Shown here: piece after piece, positions 26,983 to 36,222 of the stretch
Layout of the letters: each line of letters begins with the position of its first letter
Position numbering within the stretch: the first letter of the stretch is position 1
Assembly (NCBI RefSeq): GCF_000165125.1
Contig: NZ_AEIU01000050.1
Location: 1-64,000 of the forward strand
Origin: Vibrio caribbeanicus ATCC BAA-2122
Lineage (GTDB): Bacteria; Pseudomonadota; Gammaproteobacteria; Enterobacterales; Vibrionaceae
DNA: 64,000 nt
Direction of reading: 5' to 3'
Program-made: the position numbers and the translations under genes
The notes under the pieces: generated by a model
The model's input: only the letters and a program-made list of their open reading frames with translations
Told to the model about the DNA's origin: nothing
The model's database searches: none

Positions 26983-28197
26983 TCAGTACTGCTGGTTAAT
27001 TGTAAGTACTACAATTTTACCCTTTTCAATCACATTACTCTCACCGTACCAGTCACCTCTTTTAGTAGCAACATTACCATCACTATCAAGACGAGCACGG
27101 ACTAAAAATTGATCAAGTGACGATAGTTTTCGTTCTGGAAGCATGCTGTTTACATCACTTAACGTGACCTCAATTGGAAAATCATTAGATGGGTATCGTG
27201 CTGCCGCCACTGGCATCGAAGCGCCGTCCGCCGAGTGAATTGATACAATCAGAGCAGCATTCTCACTTGGGGTTACCTCTGAAGACAATAATACCTTCAC
27301 CTTTACGACCTCGGTGGTGCCCTTCATCTGAGCTAACTGCCTATTTGCCTCTTCAATATTACGTGAAAGCATGATGTAACGGTCATCAGAGGCACCTACC
27401 ATTTTTTGCATTGCACTCCAGTATTTTATCGCTCCGGTGTAGTCTTTTCTATCAAAGGCATCGTAAGCCAACAATGAGAAGACTCGCAAATCAACTGAAT
27501 CTCGCTGAACAAGCGCTATTAGAAGTTCTCTTGCCTGATTGCGGTCAGTATCATCACCCGATAGCATTAATGCCTGAGCATAACCCAACATGATGTCTAC
27601 ATCATTTTTTTTCAGCTTGTTAGCCTTTTGCATCGCACCTATTGCCGTTTCAACATCCCGATTCGCAATCGCAATGCGTCCTAGAAGCAGCCAGCCCGTC
27701 GAATCTTGTGGACTGTAGTGAAGCCGCGTACGAAGTGCTAAAGTGAGATCTTGCATTTCTTGATCGGTAAGAACTGGGCTTTCCGGTGACAATAGTTTTT
27801 TCGATAATTCAGGTAAGCGATCACTGATTTTTTGCCAGTCATCGACACGACCAGAGGCACCAAACTGAGCGTATAAACCGTAAGATAAGGCAATGACAAA
27901 TAAAGAAGACAACAGAAAAAACGGCCATGAGCGACTAATAACATGACCACTGACTTTTTTTTCCGGAATATCATCCAGTAGTGACTGTTTAAGCTCTTCA
28001 ACCAATTCTTCTTGGTTATCAACCAGACCTTCGTTATTTTCCTCTTCGAGCTCAGAAAGACGATTTTTATAAAACGCCTTATTCAATTCATCACGTTGAA
28101 GTTGTCTGTCTAATGAACTGCGCTGAATCATAGGAAAAATCACAAAAAACAGACTCACCAAAACAACCACACAAGTAGAGATCCAAAATAATGTCAT
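26983..28197 (-). CDS. ccmI: Cytochrome c maturation protein CcmI
   Basis: A 404-residue inner-membrane chaperone for apocytochrome c. Two membrane segments (about 3-20 and 90-110) flank a coiled-coil loop (FYKNRLSELEEENNEG). TPR repeats follow (GWLLLGRIAIANRDVETAI.., VDIMLGYAQALMLSGDD) and then a C-terminal beta domain. It is the last ccm gene; its start overlaps the ccmH stop by one base. It corresponds to the C-terminal part of the E. coli fused CcmH. Confidence 0.93.
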   Translation of the reverse strand: MTLFWISTCVVVLVSLFFVIFPMIQRSSLDRQLQRDELNKAFYKNRLSELEEENNEGLVDNQEELVEELKQSLLDDIPEKKVSGHVISRSWPFFLLSSLFVIALSYGLYAQFGASGRVDDWQKISDRLPELSKKLLSPESPVLTDQEMQDLTLALRTRLHYSPQDSTGWLLLGRIAIANRDVETAIGAMQKANKLKKNDVDIMLGYAQALMLSGDDTDRNQARELLIALVQRDSVDLRVFSLLAYDAFDRKDYTGAIKYWSAMQKMVGASDDRYIMLSRNIEEANRQLAQMKGTTEVVKVKVLLSSEVTPSENAALIVSIHSADGASMPVAAARYPSNDFPIEVTLSDVNSMLPERKLSSLDQFLVRARLDSDGNVATKRGDWYGESNVIEKGKIVVLTINQQY

Positions 28198-28685
28198 TAA
28201 CTGTCTTCCTCTTGAGCCTCTTGTTTCGTCTTTTGGTCATCCAGCAAAGCATTCAAGCGAGCTTCTTGGACTGCACCCCATTCCTGATTGCTATTACTGG
28301 ACTTATCGCGACGACTTCGTAGAAAAATAAAGCCAAACCCGATAATAATAACACTCAGTGGTCCAAGCCAAAGAATAGAAGTGGCGATGGTAAAAGGAGG
28401 ATTGTAAGTGACGAAATTACCATAACGTGCGGTCATGTAATCAATAATCTCATGCTTTGACTGACCTTCTTTTGTCATCTGATAAACTTTATTTCGCAAA
28501 TCAACAGCAAGCTCAGCATTTGAATCTGCAATAGTGTTATTCTGACATTTTGGGCAACGCAAAAGGCTACCAAGCTCTTTAAATTGCTGTTCTTGTTCGG
28601 TAGAGTCGAACTCATACACCTCAATCGCAGCTTGGGCGCCTATAGAAAAAAAGAGCGATAAAATGAGTAGAAAAAACGCTCTCAT
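28197..28685 (-). CDS. ccmH: Cytochrome c maturation thiol oxidoreductase CcmH
   Basis: A 162-residue periplasmic membrane-anchored protein. After the signal peptide (cut after AQA) comes the LRCPKCQ active site (Cys44, Cys47) that reduces apocytochrome, the helical domain with MxxRYGxFVxYxPP, and a membrane anchor (about 105-128). The size fits the short CcmH form whose TPR part is the separate ccmI. It overlaps ccmG by 4 bp. Confidence 0.95.
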   Translation of the reverse strand: MRAFFLLILSLFFSIGAQAAIEVYEFDSTEQEQQFKELGSLLRCPKCQNNTIADSNAELAVDLRNKVYQMTKEGQSKHEIIDYMTARYGNFVTYNPPFTIATSILWLGPLSVIIIGFGFIFLRSRRDKSSNSNQEWGAVQEARLNALLDDQKTKQEAQEEDS

Positions 28686-29236
28686 GATTTTATTTCCTCA
28701 ACCAAAGATTGATAGATGGGCTCTAGTGTTTGTTGCCAATTACGTGGGTTCACATCACCGACATGCCGATAGCGAATAACGCCATTTGCATCGATAAGAA
28801 AGGTTTCAGGAGCACCGTAAACACCTAAATCCAAACCCAACATACCGTCACCGTCAAACAAACTAATGAGATAAGGGTTGCCCAGATCAGTAAGCCAACC
28901 AATGGCTTTTACCCGATCGTCTTTGTAGTTCATCCCGACAATTTTAATTCCACGACCCGCGAGTTGGTTAAGGTATTGGTGCTCGGCATAACATGTTGGA
29001 CACCAAGTAGCCCAAACATTTAAAAGTAACGGCTCTCCTTTAAAAATAGCTTGGTCATAGAGCTTTCCGGGTTCAGCCAAATCTTCTAGACGAAATTCAG
29101 GAACAGGTTTGCCAATCAGCACTGACTCAAGCTTAGTCGGATCATCCCCATGCTGATTTTTCAGCAACTGGGTGCCAAAGATAGTGACTAACCCTACAAA
29201 AATGATGAGCGGAATGAAGAGAAGTTTGTTGTTCAT
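28682..29236 (-). CDS. ccmG: Thiol:disulfide interchange protein CcmG (DsbE)
   Basis: A 184-residue thioredoxin-fold protein anchored by an N-terminal membrane helix (about 4-21). The active site is WCPTC (Cys79, Cys82), and the family GAPETFLID cis-proline loop is present. It supplies reductant for apocytochrome c haem ligation. It overlaps both ccmF and ccmH by 4 bp (ATGA), showing tight translational coupling. Confidence 0.95.
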   Translation of the reverse strand: MNNKLLFIPLIIFVGLVTIFGTQLLKNQHGDDPTKLESVLIGKPVPEFRLEDLAEPGKLYDQAIFKGEPLLLNVWATWCPTCYAEHQYLNQLAGRGIKIVGMNYKDDRVKAIGWLTDLGNPYLISLFDGDGMLGLDLGVYGAPETFLIDANGVIRYRHVGDVNPRNWQQTLEPIYQSLVEEIKS

Positions 29237-31194
29237 GAGGCCACCTGATGCTGAATTTTCTTTCTAAAACGATAACGTTTATCACTGATGGCAATAATTC
29301 CGCCCAATGCCATTAAGATAGCGCCAGCCCAGATCCAACGTACAAAAGGTTTATAGTAGATTCTTATTGCCCAAGACCGCTTATCCTCAAGCCTCTCGCC
29401 TAAAGCAATATACAAGTCTCGCGTGATACCACTATCAATCGCCGCCTCCGTCATCATCGAGCGCGCTGTTGTGTAAAAACGCTTCTCTGCCTGTAACTCG
29501 TTAATGAACTCTCCGTCGTAGGTCACATCAAAATCTGCGACATAACCGTCATAATTAGGGCCGTCTTTATCTCGAAGTCCTTTAAAGTAGAAGTCGTAGC
29601 CCTCGATTTGGTAGTGCTCTCCTGGAGCCAAGCGCACATCTCGCTCAATGCTATAATTTTGTACCATTGTGATGCCAATGATTGAAACAGCCAAACCGAT
29701 ATGGCCCAACATCATAGCCCAATGACCGTGATGAATTTTTTTTAGGCCATGCAAGAAAGTGTGTCGATGAGTCGAGCGTTGATGCAATTCGTAACCGTGT
29801 AACATAACAATCCAGATCGCCATAAGCCAGCCTACATATGCCATGAAAATAAAATGCTCAGCTAGCGCATAAACCATTATTGCGGCGATCAACGCAGAAC
29901 CGATCGCAGTTGTTATCAATGGCTTATACAACGATGAAAGATTGTCTCTTTTCCAACGAATCAGAGGTCCAATACCCAACAAAAACGCGAACGGCATCAT
30001 CAGCCAAGCAAAAAGCAGGTCAAAAAAAGGCGCACCTATAGAAACGGAACCTAATCCTATTTGTTTATGAACAAGGGGAAGCAAGGTACCTACCAAAACA
30101 ACGACTAATGCCGCGATAAGTATGACGTTGTTGGCCAGTAATACATTTTCTCGTGATACAAGGTCAAACTTGCCACGAACACGAATAGAGTTACCCTTGA
30201 TAGCAAAGAGTAATAAAGACCCACCGATAACAAACACTAAAAACGCCAGAATGAACATACCACGTGCAGGATCAGAGGCAAAAGCGTGCACTGACACCAA
30301 TATGCCAGAACGAACTAAAAACGTACCCAACAAGCTCAGAGAAAATGCAGAAATAGCTAATAGCACAGTCCAAGCTTTAAAGGTCCCTCTTTTTTCGGTG
30401 ACGACCAGCGAATGCATCAAAGCCGTACCAGCAAGCCATGGCATAAATGACGCGTTTTCTACTGGATCCCAGAACCACCAGCCACCCCATCCAAGCTCGT
30501 AATATGCCCACCATGATCCCAAAGCAATGCCCAGAGTTAAGAATGACCACGCTGCAATGGTCCACGGCCTTGACCATCTTGCCCAAGCAGTATCGAGACG
30601 TCCTGTCATTAATGACGCTATTGCAAAAGAGAACGCAACAGAGAATCCAACGTAGCCCATGTACAACATTGGAGGATGGATAATCAAACCGGGATCTTGC
30701 AGTAATGGATTAAGATCTCGACCATCGACAGGAAAATTAGGCAAGGTACGTAAAAATGGATTAGACGTGATAATAATAAAGAGTAAGAAGCCGACAGTGA
30801 CCAAGCCCATAATGGCTAAAACCCGCGCCACTGATTCCTGAGGCATTCCCCGGCTAAAAGAGGCAACAGCTACTGTCCAACCTGCTTGAATAAGTACCCA
30901 TAGTAGTAGAGAGCCCTCATGCGCCCCCCACACGGCAGTTAGGCGGTAGTACCAGGGAAGCTGGCTATTAGAATTGGCGGCAACATATTTGAGCGTAAAA
31001 TCGTTGGTATAGAAAGCCCACAACAAAACACTAAACGATAAAGCTAGAAGTACAAACATTCCCCAAGATAATGGTCTAGCACTGTTCATTAGCACAAGGT
31101 TATTTTTTGTCGCTCCGTAAAGAGGCAAAACGCTCAGTAGTAAAGCAAGCGCCAAAGACAGGATAAGTGCAAAGTGACCAATTTCAACAACCAT
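29233..31194 (-). CDS. ccmF: Haem lyase subunit CcmF
   Basis: A 653-residue polytopic inner-membrane protein that attaches haem from holo-CcmE to apocytochrome c. The tryptophan-rich motif GWGGWWFWDPVENASFMPWL occupies about residues 235-253, and conserved periplasmic histidines lie around it (IIHPPMLYMG at 171-180). The length matches E. coli CcmF. The start overlaps the ccmE stop by one base. Confidence 0.96.
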   Translation of the reverse strand: MVVEIGHFALILSLALALLLSVLPLYGATKNNLVLMNSARPLSWGMFVLLALSFSVLLWAFYTNDFTLKYVAANSNSQLPWYYRLTAVWGAHEGSLLLWVLIQAGWTVAVASFSRGMPQESVARVLAIMGLVTVGFLLFIIITSNPFLRTLPNFPVDGRDLNPLLQDPGLIIHPPMLYMGYVGFSVAFSFAIASLMTGRLDTAWARWSRPWTIAAWSFLTLGIALGSWWAYYELGWGGWWFWDPVENASFMPWLAGTALMHSLVVTEKRGTFKAWTVLLAISAFSLSLLGTFLVRSGILVSVHAFASDPARGMFILAFLVFVIGGSLLLFAIKGNSIRVRGKFDLVSRENVLLANNVILIAALVVVLVGTLLPLVHKQIGLGSVSIGAPFFDLLFAWLMMPFAFLLGIGPLIRWKRDNLSSLYKPLITTAIGSALIAAIMVYALAEHFIFMAYVGWLMAIWIVMLHGYELHQRSTHRHTFLHGLKKIHHGHWAMMLGHIGLAVSIIGITMVQNYSIERDVRLAPGEHYQIEGYDFYFKGLRDKDGPNYDGYVADFDVTYDGEFINELQAEKRFYTTARSMMTEAAIDSGITRDLYIALGERLEDKRSWAIRIYYKPFVRWIWAGAILMALGGIIAISDKRYRFRKKIQHQVAS

Positions 31195-31676
31195 TAGTAA
31201 CTTCCTTTTAACTGTTTTTCACTATACTCCAAAGGCTGATGGTTCTTTTGCATTGCCTCGGCAATTTCCGGTGGCATATATTCCTCGTCATGTTTGGCCA
31301 ATACTTCAAATGCCTCAACCGTGGTTGAGTTTTTCAAAATACCTTGCGCAACGATCCCCTGCCCTTCACGAAACAAGTCGGGTAATATCCCGTTGTAAAC
31401 CACGGTAACTTCAGGTCCAACATCACGAAGAGAAAATGATACTCTCAATGATTCCGGGTCACGTTTTACACTACCAGCCACGACCATGCCTCCGATGCGT
31501 AAACGCTGACCAATCTCAGGTTTTGTTCCATTGGGTTTACCATCGACTAATTCAGTCGGGGTATAAAAAAGGTCCATATTTTGGCTAAGCGCATAGAGCA
31601 TCAACCCGACAGTCACGCTGATCCCGAGCAAAATACTCAAAATAACCGCTAATCTTTTCTTACGTCTCGGATTCAT
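31194..31676 (-). CDS. ccmE: Haem chaperone CcmE
   Basis: A 160-residue periplasmic haem carrier with an N-terminal anchor (about 10-30), an OB-fold domain and the covalent haem site H129xxxY133 in [13 protein letters not shown]. It receives haem from CcmC and delivers it to CcmF. It overlaps ccmD by 4 bp and ccmF by 1 bp. Confidence 0.96.
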   Translation of the reverse strand: MNPRRKKRLAVILSILLGISVTVGLMLYALSQNMDLFYTPTELVDGKPNGTKPEIGQRLRIGGMVVAGSVKRDPESLRVSFSLRDVGPEVTVVYNGILPDLFREGQGIVAQGILKNSTTVEAFEVLAKHDEEYMPPEIAEAMQKNHQPLEYSEKQLKGSY

Positions 31677-31879
31677 AATGTATCCTTATGCTCACTGGCT
31701 GCATCGATGCGCGCCTGTCGATCTACTCTTGCCTGAACCTCAGCCAAAAGGATACGCTTTTTACGTAAGCTAATTAGCAGCAAAACCAGCATTGACAAGA
31801 ACGTCAGGCCAAATGCACTCCAAACATAGCTTGCGTATCCACCCATCAGGAGAAATTCATATAAGGTTTCAAAGTGCAT
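31673..31879 (-). CDS. ccmD: Haem exporter small subunit CcmD
   Basis: A 68-residue single-span protein ([20 protein letters not shown].., hydrophobic 17-38, then a basic cytoplasmic tail) that helps release holo-CcmE from CcmABC. The ATG at 31879 is one base past the ccmC stop codon and follows AAGGA in the ccmC tail; an upstream in-frame extension lies inside ccmC. Confidence 0.9.
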   Translation of the reverse strand: MHFETLYEFLLMGGYASYVWSAFGLTFLSMLVLLLISLRKKRILLAEVQARVDRQARIDAASEHKDTL

Positions 31880-31880
31880 A

Positions 31881-32639
31881 TTAGCGATCCTTATTCGATA
31901 GCTGCATGGCGAGTTTAACAACCCAAGAGCGGTGACTTTCGTTGCTAATTATTTCATTGCGAAGACGTATCATTGTGACTGCGGCAAAAAAGCACGCAAA
32001 ACCCAGTATGTTTATTAACAAAGGCCAGAGCATGCTGCTTGCAATGGAAGGTTTTTCAAATTTCGTGATACTCGCTCCTTGGTGAAGCGTATTCCACCAC
32101 TCTACTGAAAAGTGGATGATTGGTATGTTTACAACACCAACTACTGCCAACACCCCAGCGGCTTTAGCGGCAACTTGTCGATTATCAAAAGCATTGTACA
32201 ACGCAATAACGCCGAGGTATAAGAATAATAAAATCAACTCGGAAGTGAGCCGCGCATCCCACACCCACCAAGCGCCCCACATAGGCTTTCCCCAAGTTGC
32301 GCCAGTGAACAGTGCAATAACGGTAAACACAGCACCAATTGGCGCCATCGCACAAACAGCCATTTCAGAAAGTTTTACTTGCCAAACGAGTCCAATAAAC
32401 GCGCAAGTTGCCATTGACATGTAGACGCCCATCGACCAAATAGCTGATGGAACATGAATGTATATAATTCGAAAGCTATCACCTTGTTGATAATCAGAGG
32501 GAGCAAACGCCAAACCCCATATGGTACCAGTGCATAATAAAATGAGCGCTAGTGTAAAAAACCAAGGAAGCAATCGACTGCATAGCTGGTATGCTGTTTC
32601 TGGCTTTGCATAAGGATGGAGCCATTTCCACATTGTCAT
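31881..32639 (-). CDS. ccmC: Haem exporter CcmC
   Basis: A 252-residue inner-membrane protein of six spans that loads haem onto CcmE. The WWD domain TWGKPMWGAWWVWDARLTSE is at about 115-134, with flanking haem-ligand histidines His62 and His176. It is followed immediately by ccmD. Confidence 0.96.
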   Translation of the reverse strand: MTMWKWLHPYAKPETAYQLCSRLLPWFFTLALILLCTGTIWGLAFAPSDYQQGDSFRIIYIHVPSAIWSMGVYMSMATCAFIGLVWQVKLSEMAVCAMAPIGAVFTVIALFTGATWGKPMWGAWWVWDARLTSELILLFLYLGVIALYNAFDNRQVAAKAAGVLAVVGVVNIPIIHFSVEWWNTLHQGASITKFEKPSIASSMLWPLLINILGFACFFAAVTMIRLRNEIISNESHRSWVVKLAMQLSNKDR

Positions 32640-32709
32640 TCTCGCTTTACTTATCGTTATATTAATGTAATTTAGTTTCTTTGCTCTGACTTCTCGTCAA
32701 ATCTATTCA

Positions 32710-33378
32710 TTAGTCAACGCTGATACGTAGTGCTGTCCCTATAGCAAACGGTGCAAAAGTTAAAGCCGCAACGCCCATAGCACCCATAATAGCTAACTGT
32801 CCGTTATACGCTACTCCGAGTGATGCCGAATCAATTGCGGACGTTGCAAAAATCAAGACGGGTATATACAAGGGCAAAGTTAACAGGCTTAACAAAACTC
32901 CTCCTTTCTGTATTCCTACCGTCAACGCCACACCTATGGCACCAATAAAACTTAATGTTGGCGTTCCAAGAAGTAAGGTTAATGCAATGGCCAACCAAGT
33001 CTGAAAATCAAGGGATAATAAAATCGCTAAAATTGGGCTAATTAGGATCAAAGGCAAGCCAGTCAACAACCAATGAGAGGCTACCTTACACAAAATAACG
33101 ACGAATAAAGGAACGGGTAACAACATCAATTGTTCCAAGGAGCCATCTCTATAGTCATCTCGAAATAATCGCTCCAAGGATAACAAAGCAGAGAGTAACG
33201 CGGCCACCCATACAATACCTGCTGCGATGCGGGCTAGTAATTGTGGCTCAGGACCTATACTCAAAGGAAATAACGTGATGACAATAATAAAAAACCACAA
33301 AGGATTGAGCACATCGGCTTGTTTACGATAGGCAATCAATAGTTCTCGACGAATGATAGTTAGCGCTATTCCCAACAT
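32710..33378 (-). CDS. ccmB: Haem exporter permease CcmB
   Basis: A 222-residue hydrophobic membrane protein with about six spans, the permease partner of CcmA. Family segments include LSLERLFRDDYRDGSLEQLMLLP and the C-terminal PFAIGTALRISVD. The start codon directly follows the ccmA stop. Confidence 0.95.
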   Translation of the reverse strand: MLGIALTIIRRELLIAYRKQADVLNPLWFFIIVITLFPLSIGPEPQLLARIAAGIVWVAALLSALLSLERLFRDDYRDGSLEQLMLLPVPLFVVILCKVASHWLLTGLPLILISPILAILLSLDFQTWLAIALTLLLGTPTLSFIGAIGVALTVGIQKGGVLLSLLTLPLYIPVLIFATSAIDSASLGVAYNGQLAIMGAMGVAALTFAPFAIGTALRISVD

Positions 33379-34002
33379 TTATGAATCACCAAGTCTTATT
33401 TTTCTGAGTTTCGGGTGATTTTTAAACATGTCTTGATGTGTTGTTAACACCACAATGCCTCCCTTGCTGGTATGTTGTATAAAAAGGGACTCCAATATTT
33501 GCATACCTTGCTTGTCAATCGCAGTTAAAGGCTCATCTAGAATCCAAAGTATCTGCTCGCTTAGCCACAAGCGAGCCAGCGCAGCGCGCCTCTGTTGACC
33601 CGCAGATAACTTGGACACTGGGATGTCTTCTTTTCCAACTAACCCAGCCTTGAGCAGGGCATCGTATATTTCTTGATTGCCCAATTTGGTTATTCGCTGC
33701 ATTGAGCAAAAAAAGGCTAAGTTCTCAAAAGCCGTAAGTTCTGGCTTAATGCCGGTTTGATGACCGATATACAAAAGATCCTGATGGAACTCCTCTCTAT
33801 TGGAACGGATGGTGGCTCCCTTCCACTGAATCAAGCCCTTGTCATACTGCCCCAGACCAATAAGGAGTCTAAGTAGTGTCGTTTTTCCTGTTCCATTTCT
33901 CCCCTCAATTTGTACAAGTTCACCTGGGGAAATAGCGAAGGACAGAGCATCGAAAAGGGTATATTCCCCTTTTGTTATTGTCAGCTGCGAGACTTCTAGC
34001 AT
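33379..34002 (-). CDS. ccmA: Haem exporter ATP-binding protein CcmA
   Basis: A 207-residue ABC ATPase driving holo-CcmE release. Walker A GRNGTGKT (34-41), the signature LSAGQQRR and Walker B WILDEPLTAID are complete. The ATG at 34002 gives the same length as E. coli CcmA; an earlier in-frame ATG at 34041 would add 13 non-conserved residues. It is the first gene of the ccm operon, 155 bp after fipA on the same strand. Confidence 0.95.
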   Translation of the reverse strand: MLEVSQLTITKGEYTLFDALSFAISPGELVQIEGRNGTGKTTLLRLLIGLGQYDKGLIQWKGATIRSNREEFHQDLLYIGHQTGIKPELTAFENLAFFCSMQRITKLGNQEIYDALLKAGLVGKEDIPVSKLSAGQQRRAALARLWLSEQILWILDEPLTAIDKQGMQILESLFIQHTSKGGIVVLTTHQDMFKNHPKLRKIRLGDS

Positions 34003-34157
34003 ACGAATCTCTGGATAGTTCTGAGAATGATATATTAGCACAGCCTTGTTTTATCAACAGGCAAATACAAGTGTGAGGCTCACGAAATAAAACAACAATT
34101 TGTTAAATTTTAATCTTATGTGGACAATACGTTAGGATAAGAACGTCGGAGGGGTTA

Positions 34158-34649
34158 TCAATCCCTTCCACGTTTTGGCTGGCGATATTTTTGTGACTCG
34201 GGACTGCTTTCCAATGGTGGAACTCTTTCCTTACCTGCTATCTTGTTTTGTAACGACATCATAAGCTCGGCCTCCGCTTTCGGTAACTCACATTCTTCAA
34301 TGAGTTCGTTGATGTCAGCGCCTAACTTTACCATCTTGGAAGCTCGAGAATACAATCTTCCATCATTATCAACTTGCTCTAGCTCCGTGATGCGCTCATT
34401 AAGGTGCTGAATAATATCTTGCTGCTCACCCACCTTTTGTCCCAAGCCAACAACTACGGAGCGTACTTCAAGTACTTGCTTGGAAGATTTGAGAAGATCT
34501 TTTTCCAACTGCTGCTGCTCTTGCCGAATGCGTCTAATCAAAGCGGATTGAGACATTTTTACCCGAAGCAAAACAATTAAAAACAATAAAACAAAAAAAA
34601 CAACAGCTCCGGCAATAACCGGAGTGTGTGTAACTGCACTTTCAAACAT
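34158..34649 (-). CDS. fipA: FipA-like DUF2802 protein (FlhF polar recruitment)
   Basis: A 163-residue protein with one N-terminal membrane helix (VIAGAVVFFVLLFLIVLL, about 11-28), a coiled coil (about 35-90) and a C-terminal DUF2802 domain (ASKMVKLGADINELIEECELPKAEAELM). DUF2802 proteins named FipA have been described as FlhF partners that help place the polar flagellum. It overlaps the cheW stop by one base, at the end of the flagellar/chemotaxis block. The symbol is assigned by domain and position. Confidence 0.82.
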   Translation of the reverse strand: MFESAVTHTPVIAGAVVFFVLLFLIVLLRVKMSQSALIRRIRQEQQQLEKDLLKSSKQVLEVRSVVVGLGQKVGEQQDIIQHLNERITELEQVDNDGRLYSRASKMVKLGADINELIEECELPKAEAELMMSLQNKIAGKERVPPLESSPESQKYRQPKRGRD

Positions 34650-35143
34650 TACATGTGCTCTATTTCATTCCACTCTTCGTCAGTGAGTAGCTTGTTCAAA
34701 TCAACGAGTATCAGCAGCTTGCCGTCTCTGTTGCTAACGCCTTGGATAAACTTAGCACTCTCATCCGTACCAACACTTGGTGTCGTATCGATTTCAGATG
34801 AACGTAAGTACACAACTTCAGCGACACTGTCTACCAGTATCCCTATGACCTGATGCTCCGATTCGATGACGATAATCCGGGTATTGTCGGTAATTTCCCC
34901 TTCCATTAGACCGAAGCGAGAACGAGTATCAATGACAGTCACGACATTACCACGAAGATTAATAATACCAAGCACGTAATCTGGAGCGCCTGGAACTGGA
35001 GCAATTTCAGTGTAACGCAGTACTTCTCGTACCTGCATTACATTGATACCGTAGGTTTCTTCTTCTAGTTGGAACGTCACCCACTGAAGCACTTCGTCGT
35101 TAGACTGTTCTTTTCTTACTTCCACTTCATTAGTTTGAGACAT
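34649..35143 (-). CDS. cheW: Chemotaxis coupling protein CheW
   Basis: A 164-residue CheW domain protein that links receptors to CheA. The sequence WVTFQLEEETYGINVMQVRE.., VPGAPDYVLGIINLRGNVVTVID and GILVDSVAEV is the standard CheW pattern. GAGAGGATAAGG precedes the ATG. It lies behind parP and ahead of fipA. Confidence 0.96.
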   Translation of the reverse strand: MSQTNEVEVRKEQSNDEVLQWVTFQLEEETYGINVMQVREVLRYTEIAPVPGAPDYVLGIINLRGNVVTVIDTRSRFGLMEGEITDNTRIIVIESEHQVIGILVDSVAEVVYLRSSEIDTTPSVGTDESAKFIQGVSNRDGKLLILVDLNKLLTDEEWNEIEHM

Positions 35144-35181
35144 ACCTTATCCTCTCTAAAGCCTAATTCGGCATAAATGTT

Positions 35182-36222
35182 CTAATTATCTAAAGCTTTG
35201 ACATCGAGTCCTGCATTAAGCATAGCTGTCAATGCCTCAACATGGATCAAAGCGCACATTTTTTCTTTTACCATCCCGGCCAGCCATGGGCGTTTACCTG
35301 CGGTTTTACGCCATCTGATCATTCCGGGTTCGAGTGACTCTGTCCCCATCAGTTTAGTTGATGCGAGCCCCCATGCACTCTCACCTAACATGACGATGTA
35401 TTGATACTTTTCTTTGTGCTCATCGTTAGAGAGCTTTTCTGGCATTACCCACTTAGCAGTATCAACAACATCAAGCTGTGATTGACGGCTAGTTTGTAAC
35501 CCCAAGTACCAATCGGGTCGCCCTATTAAATGGTTTAACTCTGCTATTTTGTGTATCCCACCTAATTCATCGAGTGGGACAGCAAAAGTGACACTATTGA
35601 CATCAAAATAAAGCACTTGGAAGTCTAAGTTCCTTTCGGTTGACTTCCAAGCCCCTAGTTCACCATCACCAGCTTGGGTTTCAAGTTCAATGTCGGCTTG
35701 TGAAACGGTATCACCATCTTCATTGTCGTCCAAACTCGCACTTGCAGCAATTTCAGGCTCAATCTCTGGCGCTAAAGATTCATACTCATGAGAGGGTTCG
35801 CTCAAAGAGTTGGCGACCTCAATCTCAGCTTCTGGTTGAACGTCAACTTCAACCTTTGGTTCAACAATGTTCCATTCCTGAATCTCTTCAATCTCGTCAA
35901 ATGATTTAGGTGGGGCAATATCTGCCGTGTTCTGAACCATTGTGTCTTCTAAGTCAAGCTCTGCAACGGGATTGCTGGTCTCAAGTTGTTCGAGTAACCT
36001 TTCCACGTCCTCGAGGTTTGGCACTTCAATTTCTTCAGTGGGACGTTTAAGATAACTTTTCTCTTCCACAGGTTGTGCTTGTGGATCAGGTTCAGAAACG
36101 ACTTTTAACCGCGCGCTCTCCTCAAGCGCTTGTCTATCTTCGAGGTCACCCGACTCTTCTAACAATGAAGAGAAGTAATCATCTAACGCTTGTTCACTTG
36201 ATAGCAAAGAATGATTAGTCAT
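35182..36222 (-). CDS. parP: ParP, CheW-like array-integration protein
   Basis: A protein of about 346 residues with an acidic, low-complexity N-terminal two thirds and a C-terminal CheW-like (AIF) domain (LDFQVLYFDVNSVTFAVPLD.., ELNHLIGRPDWYLGLQ). In vibrios ParP joins ParC to CheA and keeps chemotaxis arrays at the cell pole. The ATG at 36222 lies within the last codons of parC (8-bp overlap); an in-frame TTG at 36231 is an alternative. The parC-parP order matches the known Vibrio arrangement. Confidence 0.88.
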   Translation of the reverse strand: MTNHSLLSSEQALDDYFSSLLEESGDLEDRQALEESARLKVVSEPDPQAQPVEEKSYLKRPTEEIEVPNLEDVERLLEQLETSNPVAELDLEDTMVQNTADIAPPKSFDEIEEIQEWNIVEPKVEVDVQPEAEIEVANSLSEPSHEYESLAPEIEPEIAASASLDDNEDGDTVSQADIELETQAGDGELGAWKSTERNLDFQVLYFDVNSVTFAVPLDELGGIHKIAELNHLIGRPDWYLGLQTSRQSQLDVVDTAKWVMPEKLSNDEHKEKYQYIVMLGESAWGLASTKLMGTESLEPGMIRWRKTAGKRPWLAGMVKEKMCALIHVEALTAMLNAGLDVKALDN